This document shows, one piece after another, positions 20,801 to 30,845 of a stretch of DNA of 64,000 bases. The position numbers and the translations under genes were made by a program. Every line of letters begins with the position of its first letter. The stretch's first letter is position 1. The notes below the pieces were generated by a model that did not search any database, was not told where the DNA came from, and saw only the letters and a list, made by a program, of their open reading frames with translations. The stretch covers positions 80,163,501 through 80,227,500 of the forward strand of contig JAWZYU010000011.1 in assembly GCA_038380435.1 (NCBI GenBank), in the 5' to 3' direction. The stretch comes from Ryuthela nishihirai (Eukaryota; Arthropoda; Arachnida; Araneae; Heptathelidae).

Positions 20801-21090
20801 CTTTGGAAGAAAGAGAACAGGAATCAGTCTCTTGGAAAGATTGTGAAATTTTGCTATTGTAAAATATCCCCACTCCCCCATCTTTGATGTCGGAATTGTC
20901 CCTATTTCGACTTCGCCAATTCTAAACATCTATTTCAGGAGCCATGACTTCAATCCATAGATTAGTTGCTCTGATCATCGTAATACCAATGTATTTGTCT
21001 TTTAGAACTTGTTGTAATTCTAGCCAACTAGCAAGATTGCTGTCTTTCTCCTGAAAATTAAGACATCCAATTTTAATGCAGGGTTTAATC
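17900..21090 (-). pseudogene. LINE ORF2 remnant: endonuclease + reverse transcriptase
   Basis: The endonuclease starts near 21085 ('IKIGCLNFQEKDSNLASWLE') and continues with 'VGIFYNSK', 'DILIAGNWNAH' (equivalent of GDFNAH, with D changed to N) and 'GVGSDHRLISV' near 20400. Reverse transcriptase motifs follow: 'AMKSLRSGKAVGMDSIAIKL' near 19640, 'NLDNYHPLAITSSLYKLYMM', 'MQKGFRNDRRGEDNLFIL', 'VSFLDIKKCYDALDREILW', 'GLKQGCPLSPTLF' and 'FADDSMIFAKDREKW' with the catalytic FADD box near 18915. Frameshifts occur at about 18905, 19500, 19770, 19960 and 20560, among others. Non-functional. Confidence 0.8.
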
Positions 21091-21100
21091 AAGTCAATAT

Positions 21101-22318
21101 CTATACTTTTATTTGTGCGGAATCCTGAAAATTCTGTGATTTCAATTTTTTGATCCTCATTTCAAGCCACTTGACTCTGTCAGTGTAGCTAGGGCACATT
21201 TTACTTAAAGTAGCATGTTTCTTATTTAATCTCAATTTTAATTTCTCATTAGTCCTTACACAATTTATACATGTCTCTTCATTCTCTTTGGCTTTACACT
21301 CATGAGACTGATTGTTTCCAGAACATTTAGAGCAATACTGCGATTCACTCTTGCAGTTTTTAGCTATATGATCATAAACCTGACATTTATAGCTTCTAGT
21401 TACACAGATGCTTTCTTCAGCTTTATAACATCCCCAACACAGCTTCAGTCGTCCATCTTCCATTAACTGATTTCTTGTTTTATCATCTACTTCAAATAGT
21501 ATCTGGTTTTTCCATCCCATTTTTTTATTCAATTTTCTATATACTCTTTTGACTTGAAAGTTTCTTTTTCAGGCATCAAGGTTATTTTGTTTAATCACTG
21601 ACTCAATAATTTCCTATCTCCTAGATTTTCAACATCCTCAGCATTTACTCTGTGAACGGTTATTCTCGGAAATTTATTTGCAGGAAAAATTACTTCATAT
21701 TTATTTCCTAAAACTTCAGCTGCTTTACATTTAATTTTTTTGGGACCCTCCTTATCTGTATAGGCAATCATCATTCTCCCCCCCTCCCCCTGAAATAGCT
21801 TTGATCGTTGAAATACCAATTTCGAGATCCCAGGTTTCAAATTGTCTTTTATTTCGTTTTTAGATGTTTCACTGTTGTGAGTACCTGATGGCTTTAGAAA
21901 TATCACATTACTGGAGTGATTCAAATCAGACTTTAAAATCGTCTCATAGCTTCTCCCATCTGTGCTGAAATTATCTTTCTTTTGAATCTTCTCCTCGGCA
22001 TTTTTTCTTTCAATCTTTGTATGGATTTCCTTTAATTCTCGTTCCAAAACCCAGAGAGATTCTTTTATTTTTTTCACTTTCTTAAAAAAACTGACAGGAT
22101 ATATCGGGTTTTTGCTGAAACGAGTAACACTCTTTACATATCCATATCACGTTTTCTATCTTACAAATGACACTGTACTGAGCTACTATTAGTTGGGTAC
22201 ATTTAACATGGTACCAAAAAAAACATATCCCTTCACAACAAATACCACTACGGAAATACTTTGCATTTCCTGCAGTAACAGGCATCATCGGAATTTGCCA
22301 TGGAACCTCTCTAAACAA
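21101..22318 (-). pseudogene. LINE ORF1 remnant with PHD-like finger and zinc knuckles
   Basis: From 22318 down: a Cys/His pattern 'CCEGICFFWYHVKC' with 'WICKEC' at the end of the block fits a PHD-type finger. A Lys/Glu-rich, probably coiled-coil segment follows (22077-21980), then a linker and two retroviral-type zinc knuckles ('CQVYDHIAKNC', in which the second Cys is Tyr, and 'CSKCSGNNQSHEC') near 21390-21290. ORF1 proteins of this kind bind the LINE RNA. Two frame breaks (about 22080 and 21590-21530) and the lost Cys show decay. Confidence 0.7.
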
Positions 22319-22898
22319 TTAACAGGCAGGCATTGTCATTCCCTAGGCACCTACCGCACTTCTTGTTTCTAAATGTACACATTACTGAACTACAACGTGG
22401 TGGCAGTGCCTTCTAGTGACAAACAAGTGAAGCACCGTCGGAAAGCAGATACACGATAACAAAAGCGATTTCCTCTCATGAGCTGGCCTGTTAGCTGTTC
22501 TTAGTTGACCGTGATACATCTAAAGGCTAGTTTACACTGGCATGGATTGCTGGCCTAGTTCAATGGTGGTTGTCTGGCGTCATTTTACTTCAGTTCAACT
22601 GTCGTGGTAAAGCGGTTACACTGAACTGTTCTACAGCATGTATCTCAGAAAAGAAGATGACACCGAATGCTGCTGTATTCAGCATAAAGTAATAGGAGAG
22701 CTTATAAATATTACAAATCCTATTTAAACATTTTTGATATATTAATTGTTAACTAAAAAATATGGAAAACAGAATTTTCCATAAATATGCTGATAAAATC
22801 ATTTGGCTGCTTCTGATTTTCGAAACTGTATGCGAATAATTTCCGGATTTTTGACAAACGTATACCAAGGGAAACTGGTACCGGAAAAAACCCTTTCC

Positions 22899-22932
22899 GA
22901 AAAAAGTGAAACAGCAACTGCGTACTACCCCT
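22899..22932. repeat. 34-bp direct repeat, left copy
   Basis: Exact match to 24164-24197; the core is 'gtgaaacagcaactgcgtac'. The two copies bound about 1.23 kb of AT-rich sequence. The length is greater than typical target-site duplications, so a segmental duplication or a short terminal repeat is also possible. Confidence 0.85.
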
Positions 22933-24163
22933 CCCAGTCCTCTTTCTGCAAATTATTATAACCCTAAAAGAATTATATTAAGAATTGAAAAAAATGAAAC
23001 TTTGGGTGCATTATTTTGTTTCTTTCTTGTTTTTTGTTTCTAGCAAAATATTTAGAGAATTTCCATGTTATGTCAATGGGAATCTAATTTGAAAGCTCTA
23101 TAACTTCTAACATATGCATTGAATGAAAAAATTACTTTGAAGGAAATTAAAGATCATAATTAAATATTCTTAAATTCCGTTTTTAAACAATATTTGTTCA
23201 GTATTTAAAGAGTTATGGAACCTATGATATTAACAATAAATTTTCTTGTTTCATAAAAATCATTCATAAATATCTAATATTGAAATAATCATTACGCAAA
23301 ATTTAAAAATATATATTTATTTCATTAAAAAGTTTTAAAAAATGCTTTTTATTCCAGTTTTAAATAATATCTGAGGTAAATTTGTATTATGCATTCTCTG
23401 CTGTGAAATACTCTAGCTTACATAGCTTTTTAAATACCAAACTAATATTGTTGAAACTTGAAATTTAAATAAATTTAATTGTAATCTTTATTTTATCCCC
23501 AGTCACATTTTTCCATTAAATACTTATTTTAGAAATTATACTGCTTCTAAATTAGACCAACATGGAAATCTCTAGATAGGACAGGTACAAATTTTACAAG
23601 TAGTAAATTAAAATATTCCTCCTGCATCGAAACTTTTCTTCTACCACTACTCATGACACAAAACACATCCGATATTTATTTTGCTGGAAACAGCGCAGTG
23701 TTTTGGCATGTAACAAAGCAGTAAAGTTAATGAATTTATATCTATGTGTATATTTCACGATTTAATTATTTATTTTATATGGACATATTTGAAGAATGTG
23801 ATTAAAAATTAATGAACATTTTTAATCACCAATGACGATATATTTTATAAAATAATGAATACTAAAACTGCATATATTTTATAAAGTCTGAGCGCTTAGA
23901 GACCGAAATCGGCTTCACCTGATAGAGACCGCAACTCATAGTGCGGCAAGTGGCTGCAGTGAAGGCGGCAAATCATGGCATGCTCGAGCACTAGTCGAGT
24001 GCTTTCTGCCATGGCCGTCTATTTCTGCCCTCGTACTTATCGGCATCTGCAAAGTACGTATTAGACCAGAATTCAGTCGTATAGAATATTAAATATTATG
24101 AGATATCGCTTAATTATTAATAAGAACTGATAATAAGTCAATTAATGATATAAATCAGTTCTA

Positions 24164-24197
24164 GAAAAAAGTGAAACAGCAACTGCGTACTACCCCT
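24164..24197. repeat. 34-bp direct repeat, right copy
   Basis: Exact copy of 22899-22932. It lies about 420 bp upstream of the fizzy-related start codon. Confidence 0.85.
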
Positions 24198-24620
24198 TCC
24201 GAACAAAAAAAAAACTTAAAAATTTTCTACTTTTCAAAACCCTTTTAAGCTACTAAAATATGAAAAAAAAGAAGCCTACAGGAAGACTACTTTACTGTAC
24301 TACTACTACTACTTCTACTGGTGTTTCATTTTTTTGAAACTGGTTTTAGAAGTTGAAGAATTAAATAAATAAGCAATAAAATGTTTCTTTAAACCATTGA
24401 GGTGCTTTAAACAGAAACTCAGGTTTTTTGGTGTTGCCAAACACCATCAGGCTGGATTTAGTACTTTGTTAATTTCATGAATTTGTTTTATTTTGTGGCA
24501 ACCGGTTTTGTAAAATCCTCCATTTTGACAGTTGTCGTTTATGTGTATTTGGCGATATAATGTTTGGAAGCTTAACATGGTAGTGGTATACTGGTACGTA
24601 CATGAAATTAATTTACAATT

Positions 24621-26093
24621 ATGAATCAAGATTATGAGAAACGCCTCTTTCGGCAGCAAAATGGACAGAATTTGTTAAGTTTTTCTGCTGTGCCAACTGA
24701 ATTATGCCCAAAGGTAATTACACCCATAAAATCTCCTGCAAAAGAAGTCTATGGTGATCGCTTTATACCGTGTCGAGCTGGAGCAACTTGGCAAATAAAC
24801 TTTTCGTTGTTGCAGGAGAATATAAGGAGCCCAGGTCATACAAAAAAAGCCAAAGATGCAAGTTCCGACTGCTCAAAAGATGGAATCGCTTATACTTGTT
24901 TATTGAAAAATGAACTTTTAGGAACCACAATCGAAGATGTGAAAGAACAAGCTGAAGAACGTAAAGTTTTTATGGCTTGTGATGGAAAAAATCCAAATCT
25001 TTTTAACTACCGCGTTCAAGATAACTGTACTTTAAATGAAGCATCTTCTCCATATTCATTATCACCAGTTAGTAGTAAAAGCCAAAAGTTATTAAGATCG
25101 CCAAGAAAAGCAGCAAGAAAAATATCCAGAATTCCATTCAAAGTTCTAGATGCACCAGAACTACAAGATGATTTTTACTTGAATTTAGTTGATTGGTCTT
25201 CCACAAATGTTTTAAGTGTAGGATTAGGTACCTGTGTGTATTTATGGAGTGCATGTACATCACAAGTTACACGACTCTGTGATTTATCTGCTGATGGAGA
25301 TACAGTTACCTCTGTTTCATGGGCAGAAAGAGGTCATTTAGTAGCAGTTGGCACACACAAAGGATATGTACAAGTATGGGATGTGACAGCAAATAAATGT
25401 ATTTCTGTTTTAGAAGGTCACTCTGCTCGTGTTGGTGCTTTGGCATGGAATGGTGATATTTTATCATCAGGTAGTAGAGATCGTCTCATACTTCAGAGAG
25501 ATGTTCGCAGTCCATCACTTATTCCAGAAAGAAGATTAGTTGGTCATAGACAGGAGGTATGTGGTTTAAAATGGTCTCCTGATAATCAACATCTTGCTTC
25601 AGGTGGTAATGATAATAAGTTATATGTGTGGAATATGAGTAGTCTAACACCTATTCAGACATACACTGAGCACCTTGCAGCTGTAAAAGCCATTGCATGG
25701 TCACCTCATCATCATGGTCTGCTAGCTAGTGGGGGTGGTACAGCAGATAGATGCATTAGATTTTGGAACACTTTGACAGGTCAACCAATGCAGTGGATAG
25801 ATACTGGTTCTCAAGTATGTAATTTAGCATGGTCAAAGCATGCATCAGAATTGGTCAGTACTCATGGATATTCACAAAATCAAATTTTGGTGTGGAAATA
25901 TCCTTCACTTACCCAAGTAGCAAAGCTTACAGGTCATTCATATCGTGTCCTGTACTTAGCAATGTCTCCAGATGGTGAATCTATTGTTACTGGTGCAGGA
26001 GATGAAACTTTAAGATTTTGGAATGTTTTCAGCAAAGCTCGTTCACAAAAAGAAGCCAAGTCTGCTCTTAATTTGTTTACAAGTATCCGCTAA
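24621..26093 (+). CDS. fzr: Fizzy-related / Cdh1 (FZR1-type) APC/C co-activator, intronless
   Basis: A 490-codon uninterrupted ORF of normal length for Cdh1 proteins. It activates the anaphase-promoting complex and presents substrates to it in late mitosis and G1, mainly in the nucleus. Features: C-box 'DRFIPCR' at residues 46-52 (APC/C binding); the Cdh1-typical segment 'SQKLLRSPRKAARKISRIPF' at about 152-171; 'KVLDAPELQDDFYLNLVDWS' leading into a seven-bladed WD40 propeller (about 180-470); 'RVL' at about 441-443; and the C-terminal Ile-Arg tail at 489-490, which docks on APC/C TPR subunits. The 'KLLRSPRK' block and IR tail separate it from Cdc20. The start is supported by in-frame stops just upstream ('tga', 'taa') and an A at -3. 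Animal orthologues usually have introns; none is present, so this may be a retrocopy or a lineage that lost introns. Every key motif is intact, arguing for selection. Confidence 0.93.
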   Translation: MNQDYEKRLFRQQNGQNLLSFSAVPTELCPKVITPIKSPAKEVYGDRFIPCRAGATWQINFSLLQENIRSPGHTKKAKDASSDCSKDGIAYTCLLKNELLGTTIEDVKEQAEERKVFMACDGKNPNLFNYRVQDNCTLNEASSPYSLSPVSSKSQKLLRSPRKAARKISRIPFKVLDAPELQDDFYLNLVDWSSTNVLSVGLGTCVYLWSACTSQVTRLCDLSADGDTVTSVSWAERGHLVAVGTHKGYVQVWDVTANKCISVLEGHSARVGALAWNGDILSSGSRDRLILQRDVRSPSLIPERRLVGHRQEVCGLKWSPDNQHLASGGNDNKLYVWNMSSLTPIQTYTEHLAAVKAIAWSPHHHGLLASGGGTADRCIRFWNTLTGQPMQWIDTGSQVCNLAWSKHASELVSTHGYSQNQILVWKYPSLTQVAKLTGHSYRVLYLAMSPDGESIVTGAGDETLRFWNVFSKARSQKEAKSALNLFTSIR

Positions 26094-26374
26094 ATTAACT
26101 TTTCAATGTAAGTCCATGCAATTAGAAAACATCATGGATAAATGTTTGAAAATATAACCTATTATGAATGGTTATTTATTACACTTTTTTTAAATATTTG
26201 TTTATTTTTGAATAACAATGTTATAGTAAAGAAAAGGTAATTTATTGTTTTGGTTAGCATCCATGTGAAAGTACACAATCATGTCAGTTTTCTTTTATTA
26301 GTACATTAATTGTTAAATGTTAAGATAGATTAAAGTATATACATATAACATGACTTTAAATGAAATGTAGCAGA

Positions 26375-26380
26375 AATAAA
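26375..26380 (+). terminator. Candidate polyadenylation signal for the fizzy-related gene
   Basis: Canonical AATAAA about 280 bp after the stop codon. Further AATAAA motifs occur at 26790-26795 and 27037-27042. No genomic poly(A) tract follows the first one, so it does not by itself mark a retrocopy end. Confidence 0.4.
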
Positions 26381-27720
26381 ACAGCTTGTTGTGTGGGAGA
26401 TGTTATTCAGTTTACTGAATTACATTCATATAAGAATTGTACATATATATGATGTACTTTAAACAGTAACCATCATAATCATTCTAAACAACATGAGATT
26501 CAAAACTGTAGAGAAAATGAAAGTACTATGACAGTTGATATAGTTCTAAAATTTATGTTTTGTGTGTATGCATTTTTAATCAAATATACCTGCATATTAA
26601 TCATCCATATAAGTTTCTGTACAATACAAGCTAATTATATACTGAGGTTTTGCATATAGTGTGTAGGGAATGAGTTGAAAGTGATGAATGTATTGGCAAA
26701 CTGTAGGGAAATGATTCTAACTTTCTGCACCACAGGTTGTACTAAAAGTGCTGATTAAATGCCAGACTATAGATTGCCAACAATGTTAGAATAAAGGCCT
26801 GCCTAAATCGTGTTTTCTCACTGAAACATGCAAAACATTGTGCAAGATGGCACTCAGCACACTCTAGCACATCAAAACAACAGCAAAAAAAAACATGATA
26901 TTTGTATAAATTTTTATTGTATCCCACTCTGTATATAACTTAATGAGTGGTCTGTTTATTTCTGCTCTTTAAAAGGCAATTTTCCTAGTTTTATCCATTT
27001 TTAAGGTCATAATATTCTGTGCATCAATGTCTCCAGAATAAAAATACACAGTATAAGAAAGTTACAATGAGTTTCCATTGAACAAATCATTTCAATTGAG
27101 GTGGCTACAGGCTAATGCAATAAATATTTTTTTACGTTTAAAAAATTGTAAAAATCTAGCTTAAAGGTAATGTTATTTTCAGTATCAATAACTTTGATTT
27201 TCCTCAGTCAATGCTGTTTTTTGTCTTTATATGAAACAGCTTTGTCTCATCCCAGTATGCAGCAGAATTTTTTTTTGGTAGGGGCAAAGAGCAAATTAAT
27301 GTTAAAAATAGGAATATTTAGGTTAACCCATTCTTTAATAAGTGCAGTTATGAAAATGGCAATCACATATCCATCATACAATATTGGAACTGAGGATGCC
27401 TGAATACAGAAAAGGGAAACTTATTGAAAACATTGTAAATTTTTTTTTTTACATGTTAAATAAATATAAATAATATTCTTCTAAAAACAAAGAAGAAGAA
27501 AAAATTAAAAGTATCCTGTTAACGAAAAAAAAGGACATAAATTTTTGTTATGCCTACATTATTCATCTTAAATTTAAATAATTTTTTTGGTTGATTTTTT
27601 TCCAAGGCAAGGGAGAGGGGAGATGGTGCAGTTGCTCTTTCCCCTTACCTTACCAATGCTTATAACACCAGCAGTAGCATTTCTAGGAAGGGATAAAATT
27701 TTGAGGGATATCTGCATTAG
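26381..27720. other. Probable 3' UTR and intergenic sequence
   Basis: AT-rich, no coding pattern or named repeat recognised. Confidence 0.5.
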
Positions 27721-27721
27721 T

Positions 27722-28075
27722 GTGTGGGATGGCTTAGTCAATAGCACACCAAGCTTGTAATCTGCAGGGCCCAAGGATAAGTTCCACCTGGGGATCTGTG
27801 AGATTACTGAGATTTATCTATGTTAAATCCTCATCTTGCCCTTGGTCAAAAAGTGGACACTGATGAGCTTGGAAAGACCACCATCTGTCAGCTAGGATGT
27901 CATGGCCCCAATTGCAAGAGACCCATACCCTGTGTACGTTAACAACATGCTAGATAGCCTTGATAGGAGACCTCCATCTGTCTTGTAACAGCTGTTCAGT
28001 AGATCCCATTCCCCCAACCTTCTCTGAGCCTTTAGGTTCCTTGTGACCTGGTCAGTTAGTACATTGTGTACCCCT
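27722..28075 (+). mobile_element. Old, diverged S2 SINE
   Basis: The whole S2 outline is readable: the tRNA-like head 'tggcttagtcaatagcacac', the core 'ggacactgatgagcttggaa', 'ccataccctgtgtacgttaa', 'cagctgttcagtagatccca', 'aaccttctctgagccttta' and 'tgtgacctggtcagttag'. It carries many more substitutions than the copies at 48580 and 63317, so it is an older insertion. Tail and target-site duplication are no longer recognisable. Confidence 0.8.
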
Positions 28076-28606
28076 GTTATATAAGTTTAATATTACTAAG
28101 TTATAATATCAATATAAAATAATTTTATAGGCAGTCTACTACAGTTAAAAAATTTATGAACTTGTTAAAAGTATGTGTTGCTGTATTTTGAATGTTTTTC
28201 AAATTGACTTTTTTATATACCCAGAGTCAACTTTGCTTTCAGTTAGCAAATTTTAGGAGAAAGAGAGATTTTGCTTACAAAATAAATATTATTTACTGAT
28301 CAAAAATTTTAGTCACTTTTTGGATAAAAAACATTTTCTTGCCAGCAAAAGTTATATGGCATGTCATGTGTTATTTAGTTTTTCACAAAAAAAAATTATC
28401 TGAATAATACTTTTACCTCTATACTTTTTCTTCATTTAGGAACATAAAATTGTCTCCAAAATTTGAATGGAGAAGTGTAAGAAAAACTTCATCTTGCAGT
28501 CTGATAAATAATAGGATATAGGAGATGAAATAACCAAACTTATAGAATATTTGAATCTTGATTTGTGCTGTTTTTTCTTACTAAAATCATTTTTGGATTA
28601 GAAATA
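28076..28606. other. AT-rich intergenic sequence
   Basis: Nothing recognised between the old S2 SINE and the left end of the MITE. Confidence 0.5.
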
Positions 28607-29044
28607 CATTATATTGCAAAAAGTGTCTGGACACTTTCATGTTAAGTGAACGAATAGCCACATTCAAATCTACCTAACTTTGAAAAAAAACTTTTTACAG
28701 AAAAAAAGTCATACCTACCTACCTACCCACACACACACAAACAAACAAACTCCTCATGCAGCCATGGAGGTCCAACCAGACTGTGTAATTTTTCTCTCCA
28801 GACACATCTGTTTTGAGCTACAGCTGCTGCATTTGAAATTCTAGGCCATTTCTAGCAAGGTCCTTTGTGACATTATCTGCCCATCGCATCCTAGATCCTA
28901 GGACTCCCCTTTTTTCTGATACCCTTAGGTACACTGTTCATAATCCTCTTTGCCAATCTGCAGCTATGCATACAGACAACATGGCCAAACCAATGCAATA
29001 TGCTGCTCAAAGGAGGTTGATGACTCCTTCTTCTAACCTCATCA

Positions 29045-30085
29045 TTACTTACAATTTTCATCATTACTTACAAAGTCAAACCACCTAATGCCTAAGATAC
29101 TGCATAAGCATCTAGAATAAAAGGCATCAAGTTTCTTGTTATCCTGCTTACGAAGGGTTCGTGTTTCTCTGCCATAAATAACCTTAGAAAGAACCAAACT
29201 ATTATACAGCCTAATTTTAGTCTTTAGGTGTATACGCCTATTTTTCCGTACTCTCCATAGATTCTTAAAAGTCCCAGTGGCAATCCCTATTCTTCTATTT
29301 ATCTCATGTCGCATGTCACCAGTATCTGTTACATAGCTCCCAAGATAATTAAATTGAGACACTTGTTCAAGAGTGCAGCCATTCAAAGCAACTGAAGCAC
29401 CATCTGCCTGATCAGTTTTCATCACTTTAGTTTTTTCTCTGTTTATCACCAAACCTACTCTATTACCATTCTCATGAATAGCCCTAATGAAAGAATTCAT
29501 ATCATCATAATTAGCCAACAAGGCCAAATAATCTACATAATCTAAATCAGAAATTTTGAAATCTCTAGACCATTTAAGGCCAAAGCCTTTCCCTTGCAAA
29601 GAATTTTGCATTAAATAATCAATAACCAAACTAAAGAGAAAAGGAGACAAAATGCACCCTTGTCTAACTCCACCAGCAATGCTAAACCAATCACTGCAAG
29701 ACGTACCCTCACACACGACAGTGTTATACACAACTCTCATTACACTAACTAACTTATCAGGTGTTCCATATAATCTAACTGTCAACCACAAATTATGTCG
29801 ATCAACAGAGTCAAAAGCCTTTTTGAAATCTATAAAGCTAGCAACCACAGGTTTCTGAAACTCTAAACATTTCTCAAGAATCTGCCTTAGTGAAAATATT
29901 TGATCAATATATCCCCTACCACTTCTGAATCCACACTGTTCATCACGCAGTTGTCCATCAACCAAATTCTTAATTCTATTAAGTATAATAATGCAAAGAA
30001 CTTTACCTGAAACACAAAGTAAACTAATTCCCCTATAATTATCACAAGAACTGCGATCACCTTTTTTAAAAATTGGGACAATGAT
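29045..30085 (-). pseudogene. RTE reverse transcriptase remnant (3' part of old copy)
   Basis: Reads from 'IIVPIFKKGDRSSCDNYRGI' through 'EQCGFRSGRGYIDQIFSLRQ', 'FIDFKKAFDSVDRHNLW', 'GGVRQGCILSPFLFSLVIDY' and a damaged catalytic box 'DYVDYLALLAN', where copy 1 has 'DYADDLALLAN'. The YADD to YVDY change destroys the active site. It then reads on to 'SILGIRWFDFVSNDE', after which the frame fails. Its upstream continuation is at 33789-34100 on the far side of the inserted young element. Confidence 0.85.
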
Positions 30086-30845
30086 GGTGATCATCATAAT
30101 CCTCAAGCAACCATGGGGTACAGAGGTCCAACCAGACCGTGCAATTTAGTTCTCCAAGCAAGTCTATCCTGAGCTACATCTACTGCATCTGGCCACTGCA
30201 CACCAATTCTAACAAGGTCCTGTTTCACATTGTCTGCCCACTGCAACCTAGGTCTCCCCTTCTAAGGCCTTTAGGCACACTGTTCATAACCCAATTCGCC
30301 AATCTATAATTATTCATACAGGCAACATGGCCAAACCAACAAAGTCTCTCTCTGCACAATATGCTGCTTTAAGGAGGTTGCAAACTCCTTTGCCTAACCT
30401 CATCATTAGTTACAAAGTTGAATCACCTAGTACCTTTCAAAAGAGATACTCTCTTGTGGAAGTGAATGGAAGGGGAGGGTTGCTAGATTAGTGTCGCCTA
30501 CTGATCTGGACAACTATGGCTACTTTTCTTTTTTTTCTACCCTGCTGAGGAGTGGTCAACCACACAGGATCCTGGTGCTGACCATATAAAAACCAATGGA
30601 CTCGACAGATATATGGCTCTGAGCTTGATTATGGATCCTGATTTTGCTGCACTGGTGGGCTTCTGTGGTGGGAAAATCTTCCTCTGTGTTCTCTGTTTGT
30701 GGGTTGACAGCCCCAAGTGAATAGATTCACAGGATATGTTCATCAGCTGGTGGATAATCCTGAGCAGAGGTCATCGCAGGCACCTGAACTCTTTGCTTCT
30801 ATTGGCATCGTCAAATTCTACATTGGAGGAAGTCTTCCAGTGTAG

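Larger units (their letters stand above)
17780..22330 (-). mobile_element. Decayed two-ORF LINE with PHD/zinc-knuckle ORF1
   Basis: Read on the minus strand from 22330 to about 17780, the order is: PHD-like zinc finger, charged region, zinc knuckles (ORF1), then endonuclease, reverse transcriptase and a cysteine-rich C-terminus ('CNPCPNATVYCAHC' near 17960; ORF2). This is the order of two-ORF non-LTR retrotransposons of the Jockey/CR1/I type; the exact clade cannot be assigned by eye. Many stops and frameshifts are present. The 3' end (near 17780) is not sharply defined and no target-site duplication was found. Confidence 0.75.
22331..24620. other. Intergenic sequence upstream of the fizzy-related gene
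   Basis: Mostly AT-rich and non-coding. Two things stand out. A 34-bp exact direct repeat lies at 22899-22932 and 24164-24197. A short GC- and CpG-richer block lies at about 23885-24060 ('gagcgcttagagaccgaaat', 'ggcatgctcgagcactagtc'), about 600 bp before the start codon; it could be part of the gene's promoter or 5' exon, but no TATA or splice signal can be assigned with confidence. Confidence 0.5.

Noticed and set aside
24621..26093. Calling the WD40 gene Cdc20/fizzy
   Set aside because: The segment before the propeller and the 'KLLRSPRK' block are Cdh1/fizzy-related specific, so Cdc20 fits less well.
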